Below are positions 45,546-55,321 of a stretch of DNA of 64,000 nt, in pieces. This DNA is from Hyphomicrobiales bacterium (GTDB taxonomy: Bacteria > Pseudomonadota > Alphaproteobacteria > Rhizobiales > Rhizobiaceae). Both the position numbers and the translations under genes were made by a program. Under the pieces are notes generated by a model that had not been told where the DNA came from, searched no databases, and worked only from the letters and a program-made list of their open reading frames with translations. The stretch spans positions 43,926 through 107,925 of the forward strand of contig UCKU01000002.1 of the NCBI GenBank assembly GCA_900473185.1, given 5' to 3'. Within the stretch, counting starts at the first letter, position 1, and every line of letters begins with the position of its first letter.

Positions 45546-46301
45546 ATGACCTGGTCCATCGTCGCCCGTGATCCTGAGACAGGCTATCTCGGCATTGCTG
45601 TCGCCACCCGCTTCTTTGCGGTCGGCGGGCTGGTGCCGCATATCCGCGGCGGCATCGGCGCAGTCGCGACGCAGGCCTTCGTCAGCCCGCTCTATGGTAC
45701 CGATGGGCTCGCTTTGCTTGCTGACGGCAAGGCACCGGATGAGATCATCGCCGAACTGACCGCCCGTGATGCCGGCCGAGACCAGCGCCAGCTTCACCTG
45801 ATCGATGCCCGCGGCCGCAACGCCGCCTTCACCGGCGCCAAATGCATCGATTGGGCGGGTCATCTGATTGACGACAATGTTTCCGTCGCTGGCAATATGC
45901 TGGCCGGCCCTGATGTGGTCGCGCAGACGCTTGCCACCTATAAGAAGGCGATGGACAAGCCCTTCATCGAGCGCCTGCTCGAAGCCATGCAGGCCGGCGA
46001 GAATGCCGGCGGCGACAAGCGTGGCAAGCAGTCTGCCGCCCTCCTCGTCCACCGCGATCAGGATTATCCCTGGCTCAGCATCCGCGCGGATGATCATCCC
46101 GATCCGCTCGCCGAACTGCGTCGGCTCTATGCGGTAGCGCAGGAGCGCTACATGCATGTCGCTGAAACGATGGCGACCAAAGCCAACCCGAACGGAATGA
46201 TTGACAGGCGCGAGATCGATGAAAAGATCGCGGCGCTGGAAGCCGCGCGCCTTGCGGAAGGACGGCCGTCTGCCTCTTTCGCCACGCCTTTGAAGACCTG
46301 A
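45546..46301 (+). CDS. DUF1028-family Ntn-hydrolase-like protein
   Basis: This 251-residue protein has the DUF1028 sequence (MTWSIVARDPETGYLGIAVATRFFAVGGLVPHIRGGIGAVATQAF, QRQLHLIDARGRNAAFTG, ISVAGNMLAGPDVV-like region). Its fold is related to Ntn hydrolases. From memory, some members carry peptidoglycan-binding domains, but none is present here. It starts two bases after the upstream stop, so the pair is probably translated together. It is the second Ntn-type hydrolase in a peptide importer operon. The substrate is unknown. Confidence 0.87.
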   Translation: MTWSIVARDPETGYLGIAVATRFFAVGGLVPHIRGGIGAVATQAFVSPLYGTDGLALLADGKAPDEIIAELTARDAGRDQRQLHLIDARGRNAAFTGAKCIDWAGHLIDDNVSVAGNMLAGPDVVAQTLATYKKAMDKPFIERLLEAMQAGENAGGDKRGKQSAALLVHRDQDYPWLSIRADDHPDPLAELRRLYAVAQERYMHVAETMATKANPNGMIDRREIDEKIAALEAARLAEGRPSASFATPLKT

Positions 46302-46340
46302 AATCCTAGCCATCCGGCACAAAAAGAATAAGGGAACGAT

Positions 46341-48179
46341 ATGAGTGATCAGCCTGCAGCATCAGTCTCTCCGGTTCTTTCCGTCCGGAATCTGACCACC
46401 TCTTTTCTCGCCGACGGCGAGTGGAGACCGGTCGTCCGTAATGTCTCCTTCGATGTCATGCCGGGGGAAACGGTCGCCATTGTCGGGGAGAGCGGGTCCG
46501 GCAAGAGCGTCACCTCGCTTTCCATCATGCGCCTGCTCGCCAAGGGCTCAAGCCGCGTCGAAGGCAGCATTACACTCAATGGGCGCGATATCCTTTCCCT
46601 TTCCGACAGGGAGATGCGTTCCGTGCGCGGCAAGGATGCCGCCATGATCTTTCAGGAACCGATGACCAGCCTGAACCCGATCTTCACCATCGGCAGGCAG
46701 ATTTCCGAAGCACTCACCTGCCACGGCGATATCAGCAAGGCTGACGCACGCGCGGAGACCATCCGCCTTCTGGAGAAGGTGCGCATTCCCAATGCCGCAT
46801 CCCGCTTCGACGAATATCCGCACCAGTTTTCCGGCGGCATGCGCCAGCGTGTCATGATTGCCATGGCACTCGCATCAAGGCCGAAGCTTTTGATCGCCGA
46901 CGAACCGACCACCGCACTCGACGTCACCATCCAGGGCCAGATCCTCGACCTCATCAAGGTGCTGCAGGAAGAGGAAGGCATGTCCGTTCTCTTTATCACC
47001 CATGACATGGGCGTCGTAGCCGAGATCGCCGATCGCACCATTGTCATGTATCGCGGCGAAGCGGTCGAAACCGGCACGACGGACGATATCTTCAATCGCG
47101 GCAAACATCCCTATACGCGCGCCCTGCTCTCTGCCGTGCCGCGGCTCGGCTCGATGGATGGCCGCAAATGGCCGCTGCATTTCCCGGTGATCGACACGGC
47201 GACCGGCGAACGCCGCGAGCCGGTAGAAGTGGCCGAAACCGTCGACCGCCGCAAGACGCCGATCCTCGAGGTGAAGAACCTCGTCACCCGCTTCGATATT
47301 CGCGGCGGTCTCCTCGGCCGCAAGACCGGCGCCATCCACGCCGTGGAGGATGTGTCCTTCGAACTCTTCCAGGGCGAAACGCTGTCGCTCGTCGGCGAGT
47401 CCGGCTGCGGCAAATCCACGACCGGACGTTCGATCACACGCCTGGTGCAGCCGAACGGAGGCTCTGTCAACCTTGACGGCTATGACGTGCTGAACCTCGA
47501 CGCGATCAGCCTGCGTCAGATGCGCCGCAGCATCCAGATGATCTTCCAGGATCCCTTCGCGAGCCTCAATCCGCGCATGACGATAGGAGCTGCCGTCGCC
47601 GAACCCATTGTCGAACACGGCCTCGGCACCCGCGCCCAGGCCCGCGACAAGGCCGCCGACCTGCTCGAACGCGTCGGCCTGAAACCGGATATGATGAAGC
47701 GTTACCCGCATGAATTTTCCGGCGGTCAGCGCCAGCGCATCTGCATCGCCCGCGCTCTTGCGCTCGATCCGAAGGTGATCGTCGCGGACGAAAGCGTGTC
47801 CGCTCTCGACGTTTCGATCAAGGCGCAGGTCTGCAATCTGCTGATGGATCTGCAGCAGAGCCTCAACCTGGCCTTCCTTTTCATCTCCCACGACATGGCA
47901 GTCGTCGAACGCGTCAGCCACCGCGTTGCGGTCATGTATCTTGGCGAGATCGTCGAGATCGGCCCGCGCGAAGAGCTCTTCCGCAATCCGCAGCATCCCT
48001 ACACCAAGAAGCTAATGGCGGCTGTTCCGGTGCCTGATCCCGCCCGCCGCGGCATCCGCCGCAACCTCGGCACCGACGAACTGAAAAGCCCTGTCCGCCC
48101 TGTGGGTTACGTGCCTCCGAAACGTCAGTTCCGTGAGGTCGTAGCAGGCCATATGGTGCGGATGGAGGAAGCGGCCTGA
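46341..48179 (+). CDS. Fused double-ATPase of a peptide ABC transporter (DppD-DppF/GsiA type)
   Basis: This 612-residue protein carries two complete ATPase domains. Domain 1: Walker A GESGSGKSVTS (near 50), signature FSGGMRQRV, Walker B LLIADEPTTALD. Domain 2: Walker A GESGCGKSTTG (near 350), signature FSGGQRQRI, Walker B VIVADESVSALD. Both have the oligopeptide C-terminal extension (GKHPYTRALLSAVP and PQHPYTKKLMAAVP). The arrangement equals E. coli GsiA of the glutathione importer. It is the only ATPase gene for the two permease pairs in the locus. It closes the plus-strand operon. Confidence 0.95.
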   Translation: MSDQPAASVSPVLSVRNLTTSFLADGEWRPVVRNVSFDVMPGETVAIVGESGSGKSVTSLSIMRLLAKGSSRVEGSITLNGRDILSLSDREMRSVRGKDAAMIFQEPMTSLNPIFTIGRQISEALTCHGDISKADARAETIRLLEKVRIPNAASRFDEYPHQFSGGMRQRVMIAMALASRPKLLIADEPTTALDVTIQGQILDLIKVLQEEEGMSVLFITHDMGVVAEIADRTIVMYRGEAVETGTTDDIFNRGKHPYTRALLSAVPRLGSMDGRKWPLHFPVIDTATGERREPVEVAETVDRRKTPILEVKNLVTRFDIRGGLLGRKTGAIHAVEDVSFELFQGETLSLVGESGCGKSTTGRSITRLVQPNGGSVNLDGYDVLNLDAISLRQMRRSIQMIFQDPFASLNPRMTIGAAVAEPIVEHGLGTRAQARDKAADLLERVGLKPDMMKRYPHEFSGGQRQRICIARALALDPKVIVADESVSALDVSIKAQVCNLLMDLQQSLNLAFLFISHDMAVVERVSHRVAVMYLGEIVEIGPREELFRNPQHPYTKKLMAAVPVPDPARRGIRRNLGTDELKSPVRPVGYVPPKRQFREVVAGHMVRMEEAA

Positions 48180-48436
48180 GCTAGTCCAGGAGGCTCAACC
48201 GGCAGTACAGTATGGCAGGTATTGCGCGAGAGGGACCGCATCCTCAGGGGGTGCGGTTTAATCCCTTTTGCTGCATCGCTTATATCATTTATTCCAGATA
48301 TTATTTCACTGGGAATTATTAACGCCAATCGCCGACGTTTGTGTTCTCTTATCCTTGCGAATCAAAAAGGTTTGATTTGCCTGGGGGCAGCCACCATGTT
48401 GAAGCATGGGGCGATAGAACAGTTGGGCAGGAGCAC

Positions 48437-49768
48437 ATGCTGCAACGGATTGAAGACATTGATGCCGCGCTAGTCGACAGGCTGCAGCACTCAGCGTTCA
48501 AGTATTTCCTGAAATATTCCAATCCTGAAAACGGCCTCGTCCCGGATACGTCGATCCCCGGCGTGCCGGCGAGCATCGCCGCGGTCGGCTTCGGACTTTC
48601 CTCCTATCCTGTCGGCGTCGAGCGCGGCTGGATCAGCCGCGCGGAAGCTGCCGAGCGCGTCTTCAACACGCTGCACTTTTTCGCCAACTCTAAGCAGGGT
48701 ACGGAACGCCACGCGACCGGGCATCGCGGCTTCTTCTATCACTTCCTGCACGTGGATACCGGCAACCGCGCCTGGAACAGCGAGCTTTCGACGATCGATA
48801 CCGCTCTGCTCGTTGCCGGCATCCTGACCGCCGCACAATATTTCGACGGAGAGGATCAAACCGAGACCGAGATCCGCGCGCTCGCGAAATTCATCTATGA
48901 GCGCGTCGACTGGCGCTGGGCGCTGAACAAGGGCGATTGTATCTCGATGGGCTGGAAGCCCTCTTCGGGCTTTCTGCGCTGGCGCTACCATGGCTTCGAT
49001 GAAGCGATCATCCTCTACACACTGGCGCTGGCGTCACCGACCTACCCGATCCCGCAATCGAGCTACGACGCCTTTACGGCAAGCTATTCGTGGATGATCT
49101 TCAACGAGCAGCCCTATCTCTATGCCGGCCCGCTCTTCATCCATCTCTTCTCCCATGCCTGGATCGATTTCCGCGGCATCCAGGACAAGCCGATGGCTGA
49201 GCGGAACTGGGACTATTTCCGCAATACGCAGGTCGTCATCAACGTCCAGCGCGACTACGCGGAACGCAATCCCGGCCAGTTCGTCGGCTACAGCAAGGAT
49301 ATCTGGGGATTCACGGCTTGCGATGGCCCGCCGCCGACGCGGCGCATGCGCGGTGGCCGCAACCCGAAGGTACTGGGTTATGCCGCTCGCGGTGCTCCGC
49401 TCGGCCCCGATGACGGCACGATTGCGCCCTGGGCAGCGCTCGGCTGCCTGCCTTACGACCGGCAGGCTGCCCTGGACGGCACCAGGGCGCTGCTGACGAG
49501 CTATCCGAACCTGCTCCTGGAAGGCGGCTTCCCCGGCGGCTTCAACCCGACAGTCCAGACCAAGCGGCCTGAGGGCTGGGTCGATGACAGAACCGTGGCC
49601 ATAGACCAGGGCCTCCTCGTCATGACGATCGAGAACGACCGCTCAGACTTCATCTGGAAGCTGATGCGCAGGAATCCAGTCATCCGCCTCGGCCTCGAGC
49701 GCGCTGGCTTCACCGGCGGCTGGCTGGCTGGCGAAGAGCCGCAAGAGCTGGTTCTGAAGACGGGCTGA
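48437..49768 (+). CDS. Glucoamylase-like (PF10091-type) protein, copy 2
   Basis: This 443-residue protein is a paralogue of the gene at 29940: GHRGFFYHFLHVDTG, ELSTIDTALLVAGILTAAQYFD, YERVDWRWAL, MGWKPSSGFLRWRYHGFDEA, YAGPLFIHLFSHAWIDFRGIQD, IWGFTACDGPP, GAPLGPDDGTIAPWAAL and RAGFTGGWLAG match in order. ATG 48437 follows AGGAG; an upstream in-frame start adds 32 unlikely residues. It has no signal peptide. The fold is that of bacterial beta-1,2-glucan-acting enzymes. It lies after the peptide importer operon, separated by a 257-bp gap in which no gene is seen, and it converges with the iron importer ATPase. Confidence 0.82.
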   Translation: MLQRIEDIDAALVDRLQHSAFKYFLKYSNPENGLVPDTSIPGVPASIAAVGFGLSSYPVGVERGWISRAEAAERVFNTLHFFANSKQGTERHATGHRGFFYHFLHVDTGNRAWNSELSTIDTALLVAGILTAAQYFDGEDQTETEIRALAKFIYERVDWRWALNKGDCISMGWKPSSGFLRWRYHGFDEAIILYTLALASPTYPIPQSSYDAFTASYSWMIFNEQPYLYAGPLFIHLFSHAWIDFRGIQDKPMAERNWDYFRNTQVVINVQRDYAERNPGQFVGYSKDIWGFTACDGPPPTRRMRGGRNPKVLGYAARGAPLGPDDGTIAPWAALGCLPYDRQAALDGTRALLTSYPNLLLEGGFPGGFNPTVQTKRPEGWVDDRTVAIDQGLLVMTIENDRSDFIWKLMRRNPVIRLGLERAGFTGGWLAGEEPQELVLKTG

Positions 49769-49770
49769 AT

Positions 49771-50808
49771 CTAACGCGAAAAGACATGCGCCTTGCCGGC
49801 GATATCGAGGCGAACGAGATCGCCCCGCGCCGGCAATGCCACGCTCGATGTCTTGATCAGGATCGGCGGTAGGGCGACAGCGGCAAGTGACACCGCCACC
49901 GTGCAGGTCGCGCCGCCGAATTCTACATCCACGACACGCCCGCCATATTTCGCGTTGTCCTCACCGACAACGACACGGATCTGTTCCGGCCGCAGCATGA
50001 TTTCCGCCTTGCCCTGATGGCCCCCCTCAACCGGTACGCTGCCGAGCGCACAATCGGCAAAACCATTCTTGATGATCGCCGGCAGCATCACCGCATCGCC
50101 AAGAAAAAGCGCCGTCTCGCGATCCCGCGGCTTGAGATAGAGCGTCTGCGGCGTGCCTGCCTGCACCAGCTTCCCCTCGCGTAATACAGCAACCTGGTCG
50201 GCAAAGGACAGGGCCTCACCCTGATCGTGGGTCACGAGGACGGCGGTGATGCCTGCGGCCTGCAATACGCGGGCCACCGCCTTTCGCATGTTTTCACGCA
50301 GTCCCGTATCCAGGGCGGAAAAAGGCTCATCCAGCAGCATCAGGCGTGGCCGCCGGCCGAGCGCACGGGCGAGCGCCACACGCTGCTGCTGGCCGCCCGA
50401 AAGCTGGTGCGGGCGGCGATCCAGCATACTGTTTTCCAGCTCCACCATTTCCAGAAGATCGCGAATTCGCTTTTCGCGATCCGGCGCGCCGCGCTCGAAA
50501 CCGAAACCGATATTTTCTGCGACACTTAGATGCGGAAAGAGCGCGCCATCCTGCGAGACGATGCCGATGCCGCGCTTGTGGGCGGGAACACATGCCGGCC
50601 CGTCAGCGAGCACCTCACCATCGAGCGTCACCCGGCCGACGTCAGGCTGTTCGAAGCCGGCAATGATACGTAGCAGCGTCGTCTTGCCGGAACCGGAGGG
50701 ACCGACAACCGCCGTGCGGCTGCCCGCCTGCACTTCAAGCGAAATATCCTTCAAGGCCTGAACCGGGCCATAACGCTTGCTGATAGCGTCGATCGTAAGC
50801 AGCGTCAT
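49771..50808 (-). CDS. fbpC: Ferric-iron ABC transporter ATPase (FbpC type)
   Basis: This 345-residue ATPase has Walker [10 protein letters not shown] at residues 36-44, signature [15 protein letters not shown], Walker [14 protein letters not shown]-loop [11 protein letters not shown] and a C-terminal regulatory (TOBE-like) domain ([13 protein letters not shown]). The Q-loop [17 protein letters not shown] is characteristic of the FbpC/PotA class. It overlaps the permease gene by four bases. Its stop is two bases from that of the convergent glucoamylase-like gene. Iron as substrate is inferred from the binding protein of the operon. Confidence 0.9.
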   Translation of the reverse strand: MTLLTIDAISKRYGPVQALKDISLEVQAGSRTAVVGPSGSGKTTLLRIIAGFEQPDVGRVTLDGEVLADGPACVPAHKRGIGIVSQDGALFPHLSVAENIGFGFERGAPDREKRIRDLLEMVELENSMLDRRPHQLSGGQQQRVALARALGRRPRLMLLDEPFSALDTGLRENMRKAVARVLQAAGITAVLVTHDQGEALSFADQVAVLREGKLVQAGTPQTLYLKPRDRETALFLGDAVMLPAIIKNGFADCALGSVPVEGGHQGKAEIMLRPEQIRVVVGEDNAKYGGRVVDVEFGGATCTVAVSLAAVALPPILIKTSSVALPARGDLVRLDIAGKAHVFSR

Positions 50809-52463
50809 TGGCCGGCAGTCCGTTTCGATTGGGCATAGAGCATAAGGGTGAGCGGCAGCGACAGCACGACCATCATGAAAGCATAGGGTGCTGCAGAGAC
50901 ATAATCGATCTCGCTGGTCATCGACCAGAATTTCGTCGCCAGCGTATCGACGCCGTTTGGCGACAACATCAGCGTCGCCGTCAGTTCATTGGTGATGCCG
51001 AGTGCGGCGAGCGCCACGCTGGCGGCGGCCCCCGGCGCTGCGAGCCGCATGGTGATCTGGCGCACGGCCTGTCCCGGCGTGCGGCCAAGCCCCATTGCCG
51101 CCCGCTCCAGTTCGACAGGCGCCTGCGCAATGCTGGCGCGCAGTCCGACCATGGCGCGTGGCAGGAAAAGCAGCACATAGGCGACGAGCAGCGTTGCAAA
51201 GGTCTGGTAGAGCGGCAGGATGAGACGGACGGTAATTGAGACAAGCGCAAGCGCCACGACGACACCGGGCAGCGAACCGACATAATAGTGACAGGCTTCG
51301 AGGATGCGCTGAAGGCGGCCCGGCGCGCGCACCGAGAGCCAGGCCATGGGGGCAGCGGCGATCGTAGCCAGCACGCCACCGGCGATGGCGAGAACGATCG
51401 TCTGTGCAAAGGCGCTCGCCACCTCTATGCGCCAGATGCCGAGCCCACCGAGACAAAGCCAGCGGCCGAGCGTGATCAGCGGCACGCCGAGCGTCAGCGC
51501 TGCGAGGACGATCGGCAGCGCCACGGCGGGCACGACGAACCAGCCGAGCCGGCGACGGTCTGCCGGGCGCGCTGAGCCGGAGCCAACGCGCGCATATCGC
51601 TCATTGCCGCGCAGCAGGATCTCGAGGCCGAGCAGGAACAGGCAGCAGGCGACGAGCACGCCGCCAAGCATGTTGGAAGCCGGGCTGTTATAGGAAGACT
51701 GGAACTGGTCGACGATCGCGGTTGCAAACGTGTCGAAGCGGATCATCACGAACAGACCGTATTCCGACAGGAGGTGCAGCGCGATCAGCAGCGAGCCGCC
51801 GCAGATGGCCAGGCGAAGCTGCGGCAGGACCGTGCGGAAGAAGACCCGCCACGGATCAAGGCCAAGCGAAGCAGCGGCATCCTCAATGGCCGGATCGAGC
51901 CGGCGGAGTGCCGCGGCAACCGGCAGATAGAGGAAGGGGTAATAGGCAAGCACCGAAACAAAGACGCCGCTCTGTAACCCGCGCATGCCCGGAAGCAGGC
52001 TCACCCAGGCATAGGAATGCACGAAGGCCGGCACGGCAAGCGGGGCAATAGCTAACCACGCCCAGAGCCGTGCGAACGGGATATCCGTCCGCTCCGTCAG
52101 CCAGGCAAGTGTGACGGCAAGCGCGATAGACAGCGGAACGGTGATCGATTCCAGGAAAACCGTATTGACGAGAAGCTCGCCGACGCGCGGGCGAAAGACC
52201 AGCGTTCTTACTGTTTGCCAGCCGACATCATAGGTCACCCAGGCGATGAAGCCGAGCGGCACGAGGCTGAAGATCGCCACAACAGATGCGACGAGAACGA
52301 CGGAAGCGTGCGGCATGCGCCAGCGCGGCAAAACCATTCGCGAGGCCCTTGGCGCCTCATTGCCGGAAGCGAGCAATCTATTGTCCTGCAGCAAGGCCGA
52401 TGCCTTCACGCGCTGAAAAAGGAAGGCAACCGCCTTTGAGGAGCGGTTGCCGGATCTCGTCAT
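50805..52463 (-). CDS. fbpB: Ferric-iron ABC transporter permease (FbpB type, double permease)
   Basis: This 552-residue protein carries two fused permease halves and about twelve hydrophobic segments. The two EAA loops are [24 protein letters not shown] (first half) and [26 protein letters not shown] (second half). This duplicated form is typical of FbpB. The N-terminal 50 residues before the first helix are unusually long and hydrophilic, so a later start (for example [11 protein letters not shown]) is possible. It overlaps the ATPase gene by four bases and lies 63 nt after fbpA. Confidence 0.9.
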   Translation of the reverse strand: MTRSGNRSSKAVAFLFQRVKASALLQDNRLLASGNEAPRASRMVLPRWRMPHASVVLVASVVAIFSLVPLGFIAWVTYDVGWQTVRTLVFRPRVGELLVNTVFLESITVPLSIALAVTLAWLTERTDIPFARLWAWLAIAPLAVPAFVHSYAWVSLLPGMRGLQSGVFVSVLAYYPFLYLPVAAALRRLDPAIEDAAASLGLDPWRVFFRTVLPQLRLAICGGSLLIALHLLSEYGLFVMIRFDTFATAIVDQFQSSYNSPASNMLGGVLVACCLFLLGLEILLRGNERYARVGSGSARPADRRRLGWFVVPAVALPIVLAALTLGVPLITLGRWLCLGGLGIWRIEVASAFAQTIVLAIAGGVLATIAAAPMAWLSVRAPGRLQRILEACHYYVGSLPGVVVALALVSITVRLILPLYQTFATLLVAYVLLFLPRAMVGLRASIAQAPVELERAAMGLGRTPGQAVRQITMRLAAPGAAASVALAALGITNELTATLMLSPNGVDTLATKFWSMTSEIDYVSAAPYAFMMVVLSLPLTLMLYAQSKRTAGQ

Positions 52464-52526
52464 GCCCTAAGGTTTTCTTGAGCCAAAAGCAATAGTTTTG
52501 GCCGGAAGAAGACTGCGGCAGAAAGG

Positions 52527-53552
52527 TTAGATAAGGCCAGCGGCCGTCATCAACTCCACGACCTTCTTGCTGTCGAGGGTCGAGGCTTCAACCTTAGGCG
52601 CGTTGAGGTCGGCAAGCGGTACCAGCTTGTCGTTGGAGGCCGCATCCTTGCCGATGGCGTATTCAAAGGAATCGCCATCCTTGAGTACCGCCTGGCCGGC
52701 CTTGCTGGTGAGATACTTGATGAAAGCCTGAGCTTCCTTCATGTGTTGCGTGGACTTCAGGATACCGCCGCCCGAAACGGAAACGAAAGCGCCCGGATCC
52801 TGGTTCTTGAAATAGTGCAGGCCGACATTCTTGCTGTTTTCGCCGGTCTTGGCCTGATCGCCGAACCAGTAGTAGTGATAGATGATCGCGCCTTCGACTT
52901 CGCCGGCATTGACGGCCTTCATCGCAACACTGTTGCCCTTGTAAGGCGTGGCATTGTCCTTGAGGCCCTTCAGCCAGGTCTTGGTGGCGTCTTCGCCCTT
53001 CAGCTGCAGGAAGGCCGCGACGATGGCCTGGAAGTCGGCACCTGCGGGAGCGGCACCCCAGCGGCCCTTCCAAGCCGGATCCTGCAGGTCGAGCATCGAC
53101 TTCGGCAGCTTGTCTTCGGTCAGCTTCGTCTTGTCATAGGCAAAAACGGTGGTGCGCGCGGCAATGCCGGTCCACATGCCGTCAGCCGGGCGATACTGCT
53201 CCGGAACCTGGTCCAGCGTGTCCTTCTCGATCGGCGCGAACAGGCCTGCGCCATCGACCAGCGTCATGGCCGGCGAGTTTTCGGTGAGGAAAACGTCGGC
53301 GGGCGAAGCGTCGCCTTCCTGGATGATCTGATTGGCGAACTGCATATCGCTGCCCTGGCGCATGGTGACCTTGATGCCGGTCTCCTTGGTGAAGGCATCG
53401 ATCCATTCGCGGCCGAGGCTTTCGTGCTGGGCATTATAGACGACGATGCCTTCGGACTGCTGCGCATTGGCACTGCCTGCGAGCGCGGTGGCTGCGAGAA
53501 GTGAAGCGGCAAGCGCAAGCGCGCCGGAAAGACGGTTAAGAGCAATTTTCAT
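52527..53552 (-). CDS. fbpA: Ferric-iron periplasmic binding protein (FbpA type)
   Basis: This 341-residue binding protein begins with a Sec signal (ALALAASLLAATALAGSANA). Features of the Fe3+ class are EGIVVYNAQHESLGREWIDAFTKETGIKVTMRQGSD, ADVFLTENSPAMTLVDGAGLF and above all AIIYHYYWFGD, where the adjacent tyrosines coordinate iron. ATG 53552 has GGAGG five bases upstream; a much longer upstream frame only shadows the aldehyde dehydrogenase gene. It heads the operon, and a candidate iron-responsive operator lies 60-80 nt upstream. Confidence 0.92.
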   Translation of the reverse strand: MKIALNRLSGALALAASLLAATALAGSANAQQSEGIVVYNAQHESLGREWIDAFTKETGIKVTMRQGSDMQFANQIIQEGDASPADVFLTENSPAMTLVDGAGLFAPIEKDTLDQVPEQYRPADGMWTGIAARTTVFAYDKTKLTEDKLPKSMLDLQDPAWKGRWGAAPAGADFQAIVAAFLQLKGEDATKTWLKGLKDNATPYKGNSVAMKAVNAGEVEGAIIYHYYWFGDQAKTGENSKNVGLHYFKNQDPGAFVSVSGGGILKSTQHMKEAQAFIKYLTSKAGQAVLKDGDSFEYAIGKDAASNDKLVPLADLNAPKVEASTLDSKKVVELMTAAGLI

Positions 53553-53612
53553 GATGGCCTCCGTGGCGATGTCACCCGAGCTCCCAAGGGTGATGGCAGG
53601 CGTATATTTTTG

Positions 53613-53629
53613 TTGACTGCTTACTTCAA
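53613..53629. promoter_or_regulatory. Candidate iron-responsive operator upstream of fbpA
   Basis: TTGA-CTGCTTACT-TCAA is an inverted repeat of the form TGA-N9-TCA, the pattern described for RirA/iron-responsive operators in Rhizobiaceae. It lies 61 nt upstream of the fbpA start in AT-rich DNA. The motif is short, so chance is possible. Confidence 0.45.
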
Positions 53630-53706
53630 GTTTCGAGGTCAAAAATAACATCACATTATCTTGACTCAATCTTTCATCTTCGCGGGGAATAAATCCGGAT
53701 TTCGTC

Positions 53707-53740
53707 AAAAAAAGCGACGCCGGTGAGGCGTCGCTTTTTA
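53707..53740 (-). terminator. Terminator between amaB and fbpA
   Basis: AAAAAGCGACGCC pairs with GGCGTCGCTTTTT around a GGTGA loop, with U-runs on either strand. It lies 17 nt after the amaB stop and closes the lysine catabolic transcript before the iron operon. Confidence 0.85.
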
Positions 53741-53757
53741 GATTCCAATGCATTAGC

Positions 53758-55296
53758 TTATTCGACGTCGAACTTGACACCCTGCGCCAGCGGCAGGGTC
53801 TTGCCGTAATTGACGGTGTTGGTGGAGCGTCGCATGTAAGCCTTCCAAGCATCCGAACCGGACTCACGGCCTCCGCCCGTCTCCTTCTCGCCGCCAAAGG
53901 CTCCGCCAATTTCAGCACCGGACGGACCAATATTGACATTGGCAATGCCGCAATCCGAACCACGCGAGGACAGGAAGGTCTCGGCTTCGCGCATATTGTT
54001 GGTGAAGATCGAGGACGACAGGCCCTGCGGCACGGCGTTGTGCAGCTCCAGCACCGCGTCGAAATCGCTGTACTTGATGACATAGAGGATTGGCGCGAAG
54101 GTTTCCTGCTCGACCGGGCCGGTCTGCTCAGACATTTCGACGAGTGCGGGGCGAACATAGAAGGCCTCTGCCGAACCGTTCTCGAGACGCTCACCACCGA
54201 CGACAGCGCCGCCGGCGGCCTTTGCCTGGCCGAGAGCCGTCTGCATCTTGTCAAAGGCCTGCCCGTCGATCAGCGGGCCGACCAGCGTGCCTGTTTCCAG
54301 CGGATTGCCGATCGTCACTGAACCATAGGCCTTCTTCAGTCGCGGTACGAGCTGGTCATAGACGCTCTCATGCACGAAGAGACGGCGCAGCGTCGTGCAA
54401 CGCTGGCCGGCCGTACCCATCGCCGCGAAGGCAACGCCGCGCAGCGTTAGGTCGAGATCGGCAGTCGGGCAGACGATTGCGGCATTGTTGCCGCCGAGCT
54501 CCAGGATCGCGCGGGCAAACCGCTGCGACAGGCGCGGACCAACAGCGCGGCCCATGGCCGTGGAGCCGGTGGCCGAAACGAGCGGGATCTTTGGATGGTC
54601 GACCAGCACTTCGCCAACCTCGCGGCCGCCGATCAGGAGCGTCGAGAGATTTCCCGGAGCCTTGCCGCCTTCGGCAACAAAACGCTTCAGCGCTTTCTCG
54701 AACAGCGCCTGGACGGCAAGCGCCGTCAGCGGCGTCTTTTCCGAAGGCTTCCAGACCGTGGAATTGCCGCAGACGATCGCGAGCGCTGCGTTCCACGACC
54801 AGACGGCGACCGGGAAGTTGAAGGCCGAGATGATACCGATGGCGCCAAGCGGATGCCAGCTTTCCATCATGCGATGTTCTGCACGTTCCGTTGCGATCGT
54901 CAGGCCATAGAGCTGGCGGGAAAGACCGACGGCGAAATCGCAGATATCGATCATTTCCTGCACTTCACCGAGACCTTCGGAGGTAATCTTGCCGACTTCG
55001 ATCGAGACTAGCCGTCCGAGCGCCACCTTGGAAGCACGCAGCTCCTCACCGAGCAGACGGACCAGTTCGCCGCGCTTCGGCGCCGGAACAGCCCGCCATT
55101 CAAGGAAAGCCTTGTGCGCCGCGTCGATCGCCGCCTTGGCGTCGGCAACGGAATGTTCCCTGAGCTTGCCGATTTCCTTGCCGGTGATCGGCGAAGCGAC
55201 GGACAGCGTGCCGCCCGTATAGCTCTTGGCATCGACGCCGAGATCGGCGAGCAGCTTGGCGGTTTCGGTGGCGAGATCGAGGACGGCGATGGTCAT
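53758..55296 (-). CDS. amaB: Aminoadipate semialdehyde dehydrogenase (ALDH7 type)
   Basis: This 512-residue NAD-dependent aldehyde dehydrogenase probably oxidises 2-aminoadipate-6-semialdehyde (open form of piperideine-6-carboxylate) to 2-aminoadipate. ALDH motifs: IGIISAFNFPVAVWSWNAALAIVCGNSTVWKPSEKTPL, SATGSTAMGRAVG, ILELGGNNAAIV with the catalytic Glu, and GTAGQRCTTLRRL with the catalytic Cys. The ESGSDAWKAYMRRSTNTVNYG end is characteristic of ALDH7/antiquitin. The start ATG at 55296 gives MTIAVLDLATETAK; an in-frame ATG 39 nt upstream is less likely. It is followed by a terminator and preceded, after 25 nt, by amaA. Confidence 0.92.
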   Translation of the reverse strand: MTIAVLDLATETAKLLADLGVDAKSYTGGTLSVASPITGKEIGKLREHSVADAKAAIDAAHKAFLEWRAVPAPKRGELVRLLGEELRASKVALGRLVSIEVGKITSEGLGEVQEMIDICDFAVGLSRQLYGLTIATERAEHRMMESWHPLGAIGIISAFNFPVAVWSWNAALAIVCGNSTVWKPSEKTPLTALAVQALFEKALKRFVAEGGKAPGNLSTLLIGGREVGEVLVDHPKIPLVSATGSTAMGRAVGPRLSQRFARAILELGGNNAAIVCPTADLDLTLRGVAFAAMGTAGQRCTTLRRLFVHESVYDQLVPRLKKAYGSVTIGNPLETGTLVGPLIDGQAFDKMQTALGQAKAAGGAVVGGERLENGSAEAFYVRPALVEMSEQTGPVEQETFAPILYVIKYSDFDAVLELHNAVPQGLSSSIFTNNMREAETFLSSRGSDCGIANVNIGPSGAEIGGAFGGEKETGGGRESGSDAWKAYMRRSTNTVNYGKTLPLAQGVKFDVE

Positions 55297-55321
55297 TGTC
55301 TTGGTTCCAGTCTTGTTGTTC

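Noticed and set aside
52527..54254. A 575-codon frame that includes FbpA
   Set aside because: The first 234 codons shadow the aldehyde dehydrogenase gene; FbpA begins with a signal peptide at the ATG at 53552, behind GGAGG.
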